Part shown: one piece after another, positions 34,039 to 42,661 of the stretch | Position numbering within the stretch: position 1 is the first letter of the stretch | How the letters are laid out: each line of letters opens with the position of its first letter | Origin: VRUE01 sp035605695 | Lineage (GTDB): Bacteria > Actinomycetota > Thermoleophilia > Solirubrobacterales > 70-9 | Assembly (NCBI GenBank): GCA_035605695.1 | Contig: DATNGZ010000017.1 | Span: 18,140 to 82,139 of the forward strand | Length of the DNA stretch: 64,000 nt | Reading direction: 5' to 3' | Translations under genes and position numbers: made by a program | Notes under the pieces: generated by a model | Told to the model about the DNA's origin: nothing | What the model saw: the letters and a program-made list of their open reading frames with translations, nothing else | Databases searched by the model: none

Positions 34039-34064
34039 GTTAAGCGGAACCCCTACCGGGATGG
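34039..34064 (+). repeat. Partial second copy of family II right half
   Basis: GTTAAGCGGAACCCCTACCG followed by GGATGG repeats the right core and arm of the preceding element (GTTAAGCGGAACCCCTATCG...), with a one-base difference. No matching left half is present. It looks like a remnant or a nested duplication. Confidence 0.75.
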
Positions 34065-34077
34065 GCGCGCTCGGCCC

Positions 34078-34662
34078 TTAGTGGTGTTCGATCACGCGGT
34101 CGACGAGGTTGTACTCCTTCGCCTCCTCCGCGCTCATGAAGTAGTCGCGATCGGTGTCGTTCGTGACCTTCTCGAAAGACTGGCCGGTGTGCTTGGCGAG
34201 GATCTCGTCAAGGCGTTTGCGGACGTCGATGATCTCCTTGGCGTGGATCTCGATGTCGGTCGCCTGCCCCTGGAAGCCAGAGGAGACCTGGTGGATGAGG
34301 ATCTTCGAGTTGGGCAGCGACATCCGCTTGCCGGCGGCGCCGCCGGCAAGCAGCAGTGCCCCCATGCTCATCGCGATGCCGACGCAGATCGTCTGCACGT
34401 CGGGCTTGATGAACTGCATCGTGTCGTAGATCGCCAGGCCCGAGTAGACCGAGCCACCCGGCGAGTTGATGTAAAGGCTGATGTCCTTGTCGGGATCCTC
34501 GGACTCCAGGTGCAGGAGCTGGGCCACGATCAGGTTGGCGATGTCCTGGGTGACCTCGGTGCCGAGGAAGACGATCCGCTCGTTGAGCAGGCGCGAGTAG
34601 ATGTCGAACGAGCGCTCGCCGCGCGAGGTCTGCTCGACAACCATTGGGACCAGAGGACTCAT
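34078..34662 (-). CDS. clpP: ATP-dependent Clp protease proteolytic subunit
   Basis: ClpP forms the tetradecameric serine protease chamber. The 194-residue sequence has the catalytic Ser in GIAMSMGALLLAGG, His in SKILIHQVSSGFQG and Asp in TDRDYFMSAEEA. The N-terminus MSPLVPMVVEQTSRGERSFDIYSRLL matches the actinobacterial family. It is downstream of tig and the diguanylate cyclase, and separated from clpX by an unusual insertion. No second clpP is seen in this window. Confidence 0.97.
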   Translation of the reverse strand: MSPLVPMVVEQTSRGERSFDIYSRLLNERIVFLGTEVTQDIANLIVAQLLHLESEDPDKDISLYINSPGGSVYSGLAIYDTMQFIKPDVQTICVGIAMSMGALLLAGGAAGKRMSLPNSKILIHQVSSGFQGQATDIEIHAKEIIDVRKRLDEILAKHTGQSFEKVTNDTDRDYFMSAEEAKEYNLVDRVIEHH

Positions 34663-34700
34663 GGGCGGGACTCTATAGAAGCGCCACGCCGGCCATGCCG

Positions 34701-35939
34701 TCAGGCGTCCGCGCCTGCAAGGACGCTGCCGCCGCCGCCCGCCGCCTTGGCCACGTACATCGCCCGGTCGGCCGCCGCAAGTAGGTCCTCTGCCGGCGGC
34801 AAGCCGTTCTCGTCGAAGAGTGCCACGCCGACGCTGATCGCCAGCCAGATCTCGCCTCCCTCAACCTCCAACGGCGCGGCCGCGAGCGCGGCGACCAGGC
34901 GCTCGGCTACCGCCTCAGCTCCGACGGCATCCGCCTCCGGCAGCAAGAGGGCGAACTCGTCCCCGCCCAGGCGGGCCACGACGCCGTCGGAATAGCGGCC
35001 GACGGTGTCGGTGCTGCGCAGGTTTTCACCGAGCACGCGGGCAACCTGGCAGAGGACTCGGTCACCCGCTGGGTGCCCGAACTCGTCATTTATCTGCTTG
35101 AAGCGGTCCAGGTCGACGATCAGCAGCGCCCCGCCGCTGCCATAGCGCCGCGTGTAGGCCAGCTGGCGCTCGAGCGCCTCGTCGAAGCTGCGCCGGTTGA
35201 GCAGGCCGGTGAGCGAGTCTTGTCGCGAGAGCCGCTCCAGCTCTTCCTCCATTGCCTTGCGCTCGGTGATGTCACGGGCAACGCCGTAGATGATGTGCTC
35301 GTCAGGCAGCGGCACCGAGGCCCACTCGAGCCAGTGCACCTCGCCCTTGCGGTCGAAGTAACGATTTTGGAACTGAACCGTGGTCTTGCCGTCGGAGAGC
35401 CCTGCCGCCTCCCGTTCGGTCTTCTCGAGATCGTCGGGATGGACGAACTCGAGAAAGGGCCGGCCGACCAGGTCCTCTTCCCGATAGCCGAGGATCCGCT
35501 CAAAGGCGGGATTGACCGACTTGAAGCAACCGTCGAAGCCCGCGGTGCTGATCATGTCGAGCGAGAGGTTGAAGTGACGGGCGCTCTCCGCCTCGAGTGC
35601 ACGCAGCCGATCCGCGAAGCGACCGACCAGGCCGCCGATGAAGAGGTAGACGAGCGCCCGATTCACGTATCCCAGCGGACTCACCGGCAGGTCGACGACG
35701 ATCGAGCCCAGCGAAGAAAGAACGAACGCGACGGTGCCGGCAATGAGGCCGGCACGGGCACCGATGGCGGTGGCGATTACCACTACCGGAATGACGTAGA
35801 GGAAGCTGATCGCGTCCCCGACAGATCCCACGGTCGCCCTGAGCAGGAAGATCGCCGCGAAGAGCAGGGCGGCGACCGCCTTGGGTCTGGACAAGAAGAA
35901 ACTCATCGTTGGGACACTCATCGGTATTTGGTATCCCAA
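34701..35939 (-). CDS. Membrane PAS-GGDEF diguanylate cyclase
   Basis: Residues 21-110 carry about four membrane helices, 122-228 a PAS domain, and 235-400 a GGDEF domain with intact GGDEF (325-329) that should make cyclic di-GMP from two GTP. An RxxD-like I-site RSTD (308-311) lies 13 residues before GGDEF instead of the usual five, because about eight extra residues (SDGVVARL) follow RSTDTVGRY. ATG at 35906 (MSFFLSRPK) is an alternative start. The gene sits between tig and clpP. Confidence 0.9.
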   Translation of the reverse strand: MGYQIPMSVPTMSFFLSRPKAVAALLFAAIFLLRATVGSVGDAISFLYVIPVVVIATAIGARAGLIAGTVAFVLSSLGSIVVDLPVSPLGYVNRALVYLFIGGLVGRFADRLRALEAESARHFNLSLDMISTAGFDGCFKSVNPAFERILGYREEDLVGRPFLEFVHPDDLEKTEREAAGLSDGKTTVQFQNRYFDRKGEVHWLEWASVPLPDEHIIYGVARDITERKAMEEELERLSRQDSLTGLLNRRSFDEALERQLAYTRRYGSGGALLIVDLDRFKQINDEFGHPAGDRVLCQVARVLGENLRSTDTVGRYSDGVVARLGGDEFALLLPEADAVGAEAVAERLVAALAAAPLEVEGGEIWLAISVGVALFDENGLPPAEDLLAAADRAMYVAKAAGGGGSVLAGADA

Positions 35940-35985
35940 CCCTATGTCTGCACGAATCCGTGCGCGGCAAAGATCGAACGTGCGG

Positions 35986-37371
35986 CTAGGAGCTGCTCTC
36001 GGGCGTCCAGAGCTCGCCCTTCTCCTCTTGCTCTTTCTCCGGAGTCCAGATTTTCTCGCGGGCTTCAGCCTGCTCGAGCGGGATCGGCACGGCTGATTCG
36101 GCGACTACATCAATTGCCTTGCGCACCTGGATGTCCTCGCGGACCATCGCGTCGCGGCCGTTCTCACGCAGGCGGGCAAGCAGCTTCTCCGGCGTCGTGC
36201 GCTCGTGCTCGGCGGTGTGGGCGAGCGCCTCGACCATTTCCTCCTCGGAGACCTCGATCGCCTCCGCCTCGGCGATCGCCGCCAGGACCGCCTCGCGCTC
36301 GAGCTCGCGCTTGGCGTCGGGCTTGGACTCCTCCAGCACCTCCTCGCGAGTTTTGCCCTGCATCTGCAGGAAGGAGTCGGGGCTCATTCCGCGGCCGGCG
36401 ATCTGGCGTTCGACCCGCTCCCAGCGCTCCGCCGCGCGCGCCTCGACGAGCGCGTCAGGGATCTCAACCGTGGCAGCGGCCGCAGCGGCGTCGACGGCAG
36501 CGACCCTGAAGTCCTGCTCGGCACGCTCGTCGACCGCCTCGGAGACGCGTTTGCCGATGTCGGCCCGCAGCTCCTCGAGCGTCTCGAACTCCGAGGCCTC
36601 GGAGGCGAAATCGTCGTCGAGCTCGGGCAGGACTTTCTCCCGCACCTCCTTGACGTCGACGTTGAAGACCGCCTCCTTGCCGGCGAGGTGCTCGGCCTGG
36701 TAATCCGCGGGAAAGGTGACCTTGACCTCGCGCTGCTCGCCGCCTTTGACCCCGGCCAGTTGCTCCTCGAAGCCCTCGATGAAGCGGCCGCTGCCGAGTT
36801 CCAGCATGCCGTCGGTTTCCTTGCCGCCCTCGAAGGCCTTGCCGTCGATCAGGCCCTCGTAGTCGATCAGCAGCACGTCGCCCTCTGCGGCGGCGCGCTC
36901 GACCGGCTCGAGTTTGGTGAAGCCCTCGCGGATCCGCTCGACCTCGCGGTCGACGATCTCCTCGGTCGGCTCAGCCTCGGCCTTGCCGACCTCGATGCCC
37001 TTGTACTCGCCCAGCTTGGCCTTGGGGCGGACGCCGATCTCGAATTTGAACTCCAGCGGCTCGCCCTCGGCCTCGGGCGAGGAGACGATCTCGATCTCGG
37101 GGTCGCCGACAGGGCTGACCCCGGAGCGCAGCAGGCCCTGCTCGTACCACTCGGGCAGCGAGTCGCGGACCGCCTCCTGCATCACGGCGCCGAAACCAAG
37201 CCGCTGGATCACCAGCGAGGGCGGCGCCTTGCCCTTGCGAAAGCCCGGCATCCGCATCTCGCGGGCGAGGCTGCGGGCGGCGCGCTGCACGCCGCGATCG
37301 ACCAGATCGGCAGGAACCTCCACCTCGACCCGCACACGCGAGTCGGGCAGCTCTGTGACATCGGTCTTCAA
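35986..37371 (-). CDS. tig: Trigger factor chaperone / peptidyl-prolyl isomerase
   Basis: Trigger factor binds nascent chains at the ribosome exit. The 461-residue protein has the N-terminal ribosome-binding domain with a signature near GFRKGKAPPSLVIQR, the FKBP-like PPIase domain (DVLLIDYEGLIDGKAFEGG...FIEGFEEQLAGVKGGEQREVKVTFPADY), and the helical C-domain. A short acidic C-terminal tail follows. Upstream is an inverted repeat built on the GGTGCAACGTTTTGT word (37404-37445). Confidence 0.97.
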   Translation of the reverse strand: MKTDVTELPDSRVRVEVEVPADLVDRGVQRAARSLAREMRMPGFRKGKAPPSLVIQRLGFGAVMQEAVRDSLPEWYEQGLLRSGVSPVGDPEIEIVSSPEAEGEPLEFKFEIGVRPKAKLGEYKGIEVGKAEAEPTEEIVDREVERIREGFTKLEPVERAAAEGDVLLIDYEGLIDGKAFEGGKETDGMLELGSGRFIEGFEEQLAGVKGGEQREVKVTFPADYQAEHLAGKEAVFNVDVKEVREKVLPELDDDFASEASEFETLEELRADIGKRVSEAVDERAEQDFRVAAVDAAAAAATVEIPDALVEARAAERWERVERQIAGRGMSPDSFLQMQGKTREEVLEESKPDAKRELEREAVLAAIAEAEAIEVSEEEMVEALAHTAEHERTTPEKLLARLRENGRDAMVREDIQVRKAIDVVAESAVPIPLEQAEAREKIWTPEKEQEEKGELWTPESSS

Positions 37372-37403
37372 GAACGGCGGACCCTAGAGGAATCGGCCCC
37401 GCT

Positions 37404-37445
37404 GCAACGCGTTGTCCCCCTTCTGGATGGACAAAACGTTGCACC
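37404..37445. repeat. Inverted repeat carrying 15-mer copy 3, upstream of tig
   Basis: GCAACGCGTTGTCC (37404-37417) is inverted against GGACAAAACGTTGC (37430-37443), giving two 6-bp stems that flank a 2-base mismatch, with a loop of about 12 bases. The right half includes the exact 15-base word ACAAAACGTTGCACC (37431-37445) also found at 13706 and 15638. It starts 33 bp before the tig ATG, so it could be an mRNA hairpin or a dyad operator. Confidence 0.8.
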
Positions 37446-37458
37446 CCGGACTGGCGCC

Positions 37459-37596
37459 CTAACCGCGGCGCTGCCTGAAGCCGGTGCGGACGGCGACGCC
37501 GAAGTCGATCGCAAAGGCGAGGCCACGGCCCAGCGGACCGGTCACCAGCCAGGCCCTGGTCCTGATCAGCGCGGAATTGATGCGGCTACTCCTCAT
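37459..37596 (-). CDS. 45-residue conserved-looking small protein
   Basis: ATG 37596 overlaps the last codons of the spermidine-synthase-like gene (AATGAGGAGTAG) and opens a 45-codon frame ending in TAG. The peptide (MRSSRINSALIRTRAWLVTG, then PLGRGLAFAIDFGVAVRTGF, then RQRRG) is basic with a hydrophobic middle, like short membrane-associated proteins with a 'RAWLVTGPLG' motif that I recall from related actinobacteria. Coupled translation with the preceding gene is likely. The function is unknown. Confidence 0.6.
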   Translation of the reverse strand: MRSSRINSALIRTRAWLVTGPLGRGLAFAIDFGVAVRTGFRQRRG

Positions 37597-39100
37597 TTGC
37601 GTATTCCAGCAGGGAAGAGTCGACCAGCCACTCGACCGGGGCACGATCGTCGGTATAGACCGCGCCGCCAGCGAGACGGAGCGACAGCGACGCGGCAGCG
37701 CTGAGCGCGAGCGGACGCAGGCCACGCGGCAGCGAGCCGGCGCTGAGACGCAACCGCGCCGGCGAGAGCCGCCCCTCGCCGGCCAGCAGCAGGGTGTTCG
37801 TCGACTCGATCGGATAGCGCAGGATTGTCGGGAAAGCAGCCGCCATGGTCCTCCCCAAAACCCGCTCCAGCTCCTGACTTCCCTGCGGATGACCAACGTT
37901 GATAACGACGACACCGCGCGAAGTAAGGCGCTCGCGGGCGAGCTCGAAGAACTCCCGGGTCGCCAGGTAGAAGGGGATGTACGGCTGCCGGTAGGCATCG
38001 ACCATGATCGCGTCGTAACCGCCCGACGAGCGCCGCAGCCAGGGCCGGGCATCCTCGGCAAAGACCCGCATGCGAGGGTTGCGCAGATCGAAGTAACGGC
38101 GGCCTAGCTCGGTCAGCTCGCCATCGATCTCGACCGCGTCCACGGCGGTGTGGGGGAAGAAGTGGCCGAACGCGCGCGCCACCGTGCCGGCGCCGTTGCC
38201 GAGGATCGCGATTCGTCGGGGTGAGCGCGCGCGAGCAGCGAAGGGCAGCACGAGGTGACCGTCCCAGTAGTCGCCGGTCAGGTATTTGCCCGGGCGATAG
38301 AGCGAGTGCACCGCCTGTCCCTCGTTCAGCTCCAGCACGCGGGCGCCGTCTGGATGTTCGACGACCCTGGCGTACTCGTAGGGGGTCTCGGCCTCGAAGA
38401 GGACGCGACCCGTGCCGGCGGCCTTGATCGTGCCGACCGGCAGGGAGATCGCCAGGGCGAGTGCGGCCGGCACGGCTGCAAACCGCCAGCCCAGACCGGC
38501 GGCCCCGACGAGGGCCAGCGCCAGGGCAAAGACGAGGAAGGTGCGCTGGGTCCCCAGTAACGGAATCAGTAGTAGCGCCGCCAGCATCGTGCCGATCAGC
38601 GAGCCGGCGGTCGAGGTCGCATAGAGCCGCCCGACCACCGCGCCGGAATTACTGGCTTCCGGCGCCGCGAGGCGCACCGCCCAAGGGGCAGCCGCGCCGA
38701 GCAGGGTAACCGGCGCCGCGACCAGCACCAGCACTCCGAAGAGGGAGCCGGCAAAACCGCCGACCGAGACGCTGTCGAAGGCATCAACCGAGAAGCCGAG
38801 GAAGGGGCGGGCGGCGAAGGGCACGGCGGCGATCAGTAGGGCCGCGGCGAGAACGAGCAGGCAGAGCCCGCGCATGTGCGGATGGCGGTCGGCAAAGCGA
38901 CCGCCGAACCAGTAGCCGACCGAGAGGGCGACGAGGACGACCCCGATCGTGTTCGCCCAGACGATCGTCGAGGCACCGAAATAAGGTGCCAGTAGGCGGG
39001 CGGCGGCGATCTCGGCGCCGAGGCTGGCGGCGCCGACGACGAAGACCAGGGCCAGCAGCAGAAGGGGCCGACGCTCAGGCAGGATCGTGTCCCGGCTCAT
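37586..39100 (-). CDS. Membrane-fused spermidine synthase-like (fused MFS/spermidine synthase) protein
   Basis: The first about 215 residues form six or more membrane helices with the motif EIAAARLLAPYFGASTIVWANTIG, found in actinobacterial 'fused MFS/spermidine synthase' proteins. The C-terminal half is a Rossmann methyltransferase-like polyamine synthase domain (GDYWDGHLVLPFAARARSPRRIAILGNGAGTVARAFGHFFP; DAVEIDGELTELGRRYF; YDAIMVDAYRQPYIPFYLATREFFELARERLTSRGVVVINV). ATG 39100 is chosen because the helices begin right after it. The start overlaps the CtaG-like gene. Polyamine synthesis is not proven for these fusions. Confidence 0.88.
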   Translation of the reverse strand: MSRDTILPERRPLLLLALVFVVGAASLGAEIAAARLLAPYFGASTIVWANTIGVVLVALSVGYWFGGRFADRHPHMRGLCLLVLAAALLIAAVPFAARPFLGFSVDAFDSVSVGGFAGSLFGVLVLVAAPVTLLGAAAPWAVRLAAPEASNSGAVVGRLYATSTAGSLIGTMLAALLLIPLLGTQRTFLVFALALALVGAAGLGWRFAAVPAALALAISLPVGTIKAAGTGRVLFEAETPYEYARVVEHPDGARVLELNEGQAVHSLYRPGKYLTGDYWDGHLVLPFAARARSPRRIAILGNGAGTVARAFGHFFPHTAVDAVEIDGELTELGRRYFDLRNPRMRVFAEDARPWLRRSSGGYDAIMVDAYRQPYIPFYLATREFFELARERLTSRGVVVINVGHPQGSQELERVLGRTMAAAFPTILRYPIESTNTLLLAGEGRLSPARLRLSAGSLPRGLRPLALSAAASLSLRLAGGAVYTDDRAPVEWLVDSSLLEYANEE

Positions 39101-39989
39101 TCTCGGGCGCCGCCAGTCGTTCTTCCAGCAGTGCACCGTGACCGGCGGCGACGGCTCGCTGGGCACGCCGCTCGTCGAGGCTGAAGCCCCGCTCGTAGGC
39201 GAGATCAAGCAGGCGCTGCTTTTCGGTCCCTTCGCGGGCGACCTCGAGGAAGATCCAGGCGAGCACACCGAGGGCGAGGAAGGTCCCCTCCACCATCATC
39301 ACCGCTCCCGCCGTGCTCTGGTCGCCAATCGGGGAGATGCCCCAGTAATGCTCACCCGGCGCGTAGATCGGGTAGAGCACCGAGCCCGACCACATCAGCA
39401 CGTTGCCGAGGATCGCGCCGGTAAAGCGAACCGCCATTACGTAGGCGACCTTCCAGCCGGCGCTGAACCACTGCGGCTTCGGCAACGGCCCGAAGATCGG
39501 CATCCACATCAGGCAGCCGAAGAAGAGGAAGCTCGAGTGCTCGAGTGCGTGCAACGGCGCCGTGCCGTAAGCGGCGTCATACAGAGCCGGCAGGTGCCAG
39601 AGGTAGAAGTTGAGCGCCCAGAGCGGGAAGGCGACGGCCGGGTGGACGAGGACCTGAAGCCGATTGAAAAGGCGGATCGCGAGGATCGGCTGCAGCAGCG
39701 ACTTGGTCAGGCCGAGGACGAGCAGCAGCGAGGCGATATCGCCGATCAACAGGTGCTCGACCATGTGGGCGATGACCAGCTCCTCGGCGATGTGACCAAT
39801 CGGGCTGAACAGGGCAACAGAAATAAGCAGCAGACCGCTGCCAAAGCAGAGCTGGCGCCAGAGCGGCACCGGCCGGCCGTCCCAGGAGAGGGTCCTGGCG
39901 CGCCCCCAGTAGAGGACGCCGGCAATCGTGATCGGAAAGACCTCGACCGGGGCAAAGGTACCGCTGACGTGGGCGAAAAACAGGCTCAC
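39075..39989 (-). CDS. ctaG: CtaG-like cytochrome c oxidase assembly membrane protein
   Basis: The caa3_CtaG family protein has about seven membrane helices and the conserved His-rich motifs HMVEHLLIGDIASLLLVLG, WALNFYLWHLPALYDAAY and LHALEHSSFLFFGCLMWMPI. These motifs are linked to copper handling in oxidase assembly. GTG 39989 is preferred (VSLFFAHVSGTFAP) because upstream codons run towards the divergent GH15 start. It overlaps the downstream spermidine-synthase-like gene by 26 bases. Confidence 0.9.
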   Translation of the reverse strand: MSLFFAHVSGTFAPVEVFPITIAGVLYWGRARTLSWDGRPVPLWRQLCFGSGLLLISVALFSPIGHIAEELVIAHMVEHLLIGDIASLLLVLGLTKSLLQPILAIRLFNRLQVLVHPAVAFPLWALNFYLWHLPALYDAAYGTAPLHALEHSSFLFFGCLMWMPIFGPLPKPQWFSAGWKVAYVMAVRFTGAILGNVLMWSGSVLYPIYAPGEHYWGISPIGDQSTAGAVMMVEGTFLALGVLAWIFLEVAREGTEKQRLLDLAYERGFSLDERRAQRAVAAGHGALLEERLAAPENEPGHDPA

Positions 39990-40008
39990 GCTGGTAGCTT
40001 GGCACGGC

Positions 40009-41907
40009 GTGAAAGCCACCGACCCTCGCTTCCCCCCGATCGGCGGCTACGGCTTCCTCTCCGACTGTCACACCAGCGCTCTCGTCTCCTACGACGGCGC
40101 GGTCGAGTGGCTCTGCCTGCCCCGCTTCGACTCTCCCAGCGCCTTCGGCGCCCTGCTCGACCGCGGCGCCGGCCACTTCAAGCTCGCCCCGAAGGGCGTG
40201 ATCGTGCCGATCAGCCGCCGCTACGAGCCGGGCACGCTGGTGATCGAGACGACCTGGGTCACCGACAGTGGCTGGCTCGTCACCCATGACATGCTCTCGA
40301 TCGCCGATTGGGCGCCAGCCGGCAACGGCTCGGACGGCCGGCCCCAGACCGGGCACGAGTCCGATCGCTCGCTGCTGCGCCTCGTTACCTGCGTCGATGG
40401 TGAGGTCGAGGTGGAGATGGAGTGCCTACCGCGCTTCGGCTACGGCGCCGAGGCCGCTCGCTGGAGCGGTGGCGAGCTGGGCGAGGCGGTGGCCAGCGGC
40501 AGCGACGGCAGCGAGCTCTGCCTGACCAGCGACATGGAGCTGACCCTCGACGACGGCGCCGCCCGCGGCAAGCTGCACCTGCGCGAGGACGAGAGCGGCT
40601 TCTGCGCGATCACCTGGGGAGATGGCGACCTCGGTGGCCCGCGCAGCGCCCCCGAGGCCTTGGAGCGGCTCGACTCGACCGAAGAGTTCTGGCGCGAATG
40701 GCTGCGCGCCGGCAAATTTCCCGACCATCCTTGGCGCATCCACCTGCAGCGTTCGGCGCTGGTGCTGAAGGGGCTGACCTACACGCCGAGCGGCGCGATC
40801 GTCGCTGCCCCCACCACCTCGCTGCCCGAGACGCCGGGGGGCGAACGCAACTGGGACTACCGCTTCAGCTGGATCCGCGACTCGACCTTCACCCTCTGGG
40901 CCCTGCACACGCTCGGCTTCGACGAGGAGGCGCGCGACTTCATGCGCTTCATCCTCGACGTCTGCAAGGACAACCCCGACCTGCAGATCATGTACGGGAT
41001 CGGCGGCGAGCGCGAGCTGACCGAGAGCACGCTCGACCACCTCAGCGGCTACGGCGGCGCCCGCCCGGTGCGGATCGGCAACGGCGCCTACAACCAGCGC
41101 CAGAACGACGTCTGGGGCGCCCTGCTGGACTCGATCTACCTACACGAAAAGGCGCTGCGGGGCTCCGGCACCCAGGCCGACCGGCAGCTGGTCCGCTACC
41201 AGGTGGAGGCGGCGATCAAAGCCTGGCCCAACCCCGACCAGGGAATCTGGGAGTCGCGCGGTGAGCCCCAACACTACGTCTCCTCGAAGCTGATGATCTG
41301 GGTCGCCGTCGACCGCGGTGCCCGCCTCGCCACGAGCCTCGGCTTCGAGGATGTCGCCGAGGGGTGGGAAAAGACAGCGGACGAGATGAAGGTGGAGATC
41401 CTCGAGCGCGGCGTCCGCGACGGCGTCTTCCGCCAGCACTACGAGACTGACGCACTCGATGCCTCGACCCTGCTGATCCCGCTGCTGCGCTTCCTTCCCC
41501 CCGACGATGAGCGGGTGCGGGCCACGGTCGAGGCGATCGCGGCCGACCTGACCCAACACGGCCTCGTCCTGCGCTACAAGGTCGAAGAGACCGACGACGG
41601 GCTCAGCGGCGAGGAGGGCAGCTTCCTGATCTGCTCCTTCTGGCTGGTCTCGGCGCTCTCGGAGATCGGCGAGGCCGGGCGGGCACGGGCGCTCTGCGAG
41701 CGCCTGCTTGAGGCGGCCGGCTGGCTCGACCTCTTCGCCGAGGAGCTCGAGCCACAGAGCGGCCGCCACCTGGGCAACTTCCCGCAGGCCTTCACCCACT
41801 TGGCGCTGATCAACGCCGTCTCCCATGTGATCGCCGACGAGCAGCGCGAAGACGGTGGACCAACCGCCGTCTTCACCGAAATGGGCGGCGTTCGCGAGGA
41901 CGCCTGA
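40009..41907 (+). CDS. Glycoside hydrolase family 15 (glucoamylase/trehalase-like)
   Basis: About 632 residues. The N-terminal beta domain begins FPPIGGYGFLSDCHTSALVSYDGAVEWLCLPRFDSPSAF. The (alpha/alpha)6 catalytic domain has the typical GGERNWDYRFSWIRDSTFTLWALH and the later region NGAYNQRQNDVWGALLDSIYLHEK. Bacterial members of this type hydrolyse alpha-linked glucans or trehalose. GTG 40009 is chosen over earlier frame-open codons because the family N-terminus starts there; a TAGCTT that could be a -10 lies just upstream, so the mRNA may be leaderless. Confidence 0.92.
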   Translation: MKATDPRFPPIGGYGFLSDCHTSALVSYDGAVEWLCLPRFDSPSAFGALLDRGAGHFKLAPKGVIVPISRRYEPGTLVIETTWVTDSGWLVTHDMLSIADWAPAGNGSDGRPQTGHESDRSLLRLVTCVDGEVEVEMECLPRFGYGAEAARWSGGELGEAVASGSDGSELCLTSDMELTLDDGAARGKLHLREDESGFCAITWGDGDLGGPRSAPEALERLDSTEEFWREWLRAGKFPDHPWRIHLQRSALVLKGLTYTPSGAIVAAPTTSLPETPGGERNWDYRFSWIRDSTFTLWALHTLGFDEEARDFMRFILDVCKDNPDLQIMYGIGGERELTESTLDHLSGYGGARPVRIGNGAYNQRQNDVWGALLDSIYLHEKALRGSGTQADRQLVRYQVEAAIKAWPNPDQGIWESRGEPQHYVSSKLMIWVAVDRGARLATSLGFEDVAEGWEKTADEMKVEILERGVRDGVFRQHYETDALDASTLLIPLLRFLPPDDERVRATVEAIAADLTQHGLVLRYKVEETDDGLSGEEGSFLICSFWLVSALSEIGEAGRARALCERLLEAAGWLDLFAEELEPQSGRHLGNFPQAFTHLALINAVSHVIADEQREDGGPTAVFTEMGGVREDA

Positions 41908-41975
41908 GCCACCGCGGTCTGCAAAATCTTGTGCTTGAAGACAAAGCCTCTACAGACAATAGATTTCGTTTGCTC

Positions 41976-41981
41976 TATATT
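41976..41981 (+). promoter_or_regulatory. Possible -10 element of ArsR-type regulator
   Basis: TATATT sits seven bases before the ATG at 41989 in an A+T-rich stretch, a placement expected for leaderless or nearly leaderless actinobacterial transcripts. CAGACA (41953-41958), 17 bases upstream, is a weak -35. Confidence 0.35.
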
Positions 41982-41988
41982 GCTCGCC

Positions 41989-42324
41989 ATGGCGACGGGG
42001 GACAGCAACAAGGCGAACGACCTGTTCACCGCCCTCGCGCATCCGTTGCGCCGCCGGATCCTGCGCAAGATGATCGAGGACAGCGGTCAGATCAGCCCGC
42101 GTGAACTTGCCATCGACCTCGACGAGCCGCTCAGCGCGCTCAGCTATCACGTCAGGGTGCTGGCCGAATGCGGGGCGATCAAGCTGGTGCGGACGAAGCA
42201 GATCCGCGGCTCGACCCAGCACTTCTACCGCGCTGCGATGCGGGCGCAGTGGGCGCGGACGGCCCTGAGGACGACCAAGGGCCGGCCGAAGAAAAATCGC
42301 TCGCAGGGGGAAGAGAAAGGCTGA
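41989..42324 (+). CDS. ArsR-type winged-helix regulator
   Basis: The winged helix fills most of the 111 residues: NDLFTALAHPLRRRILRKMIEDSGQISPRELAIDLDEPLSALSYHVRVLAECGAIKLVRTKQIRGSTQHFYRA. No metal-binding Cys pair is visible, so it is a non-metal member (ArsR/HTH_20-type). The C-terminus is basic. ATG 41989 is chosen because the domain begins directly after it and a good -10 element is just upstream. The next gene (wHTH-like) begins ten bases after the stop. Confidence 0.88.
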   Translation: MATGDSNKANDLFTALAHPLRRRILRKMIEDSGQISPRELAIDLDEPLSALSYHVRVLAECGAIKLVRTKQIRGSTQHFYRAAMRAQWARTALRTTKGRPKKNRSQGEEKG

Positions 42325-42334
42325 CGGTTCTCTT

Positions 42335-42616
42335 ATGCAGGCAGGCGTGGAGCACAGGGACGACATCCGCAAGACCGTTGACGAGGACCGGGCACAGGAG
42401 TCCGCGGTTCTGCAACACGTCCTCGCCCTCCACCCGACCGCGGTCACGGTCGAGGAACTGGTTCGCGAACTCGACCCCGACCACGACTCGTTTGGCCGAC
42501 GCGACGCGGTCGAACGCGCCGTGCGCGACCTCGCCGGCGCCGGTCTCCTGCACCACAGCGACTCGCTGGTTTTGCCGACCCGCGCCGCCCTGCGCTTCGA
42601 TCAGCTGCTCGGCTGA
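42335..42616 (+). CDS. Small winged-helix-like hypothetical protein
   Basis: The 93-residue protein reads as one wHTH-like domain: AVLQHVLALHPTAVTVEELVRELDPDHDSFGRRDAVERAVRDLAGAGLLHHSDSLVLPTRAALRFDQLL. The helices and terminal beta-hairpin match DNA-binding winged helices. It follows the ArsR-type gene by ten bases, so the two are probably co-transcribed. No specific family or target is recognised. Confidence 0.75.
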   Translation: MQAGVEHRDDIRKTVDEDRAQESAVLQHVLALHPTAVTVEELVRELDPDHDSFGRRDAVERAVRDLAGAGLLHHSDSLVLPTRAALRFDQLLG

Positions 42617-42661
42617 AAGGGCACCCGGGACCGGGCCGGGCTCCAGTAGCATCGGACCGCG

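Noticed and set aside
37459..38061. A 200-codon minus-strand frame overlapping the spermidine-synthase-like gene
   Set aside because: Only its last part (from ATG 37596) avoids the overlap and looks natural; the upstream portion is low-complexity Arg/Ser shadow sequence.
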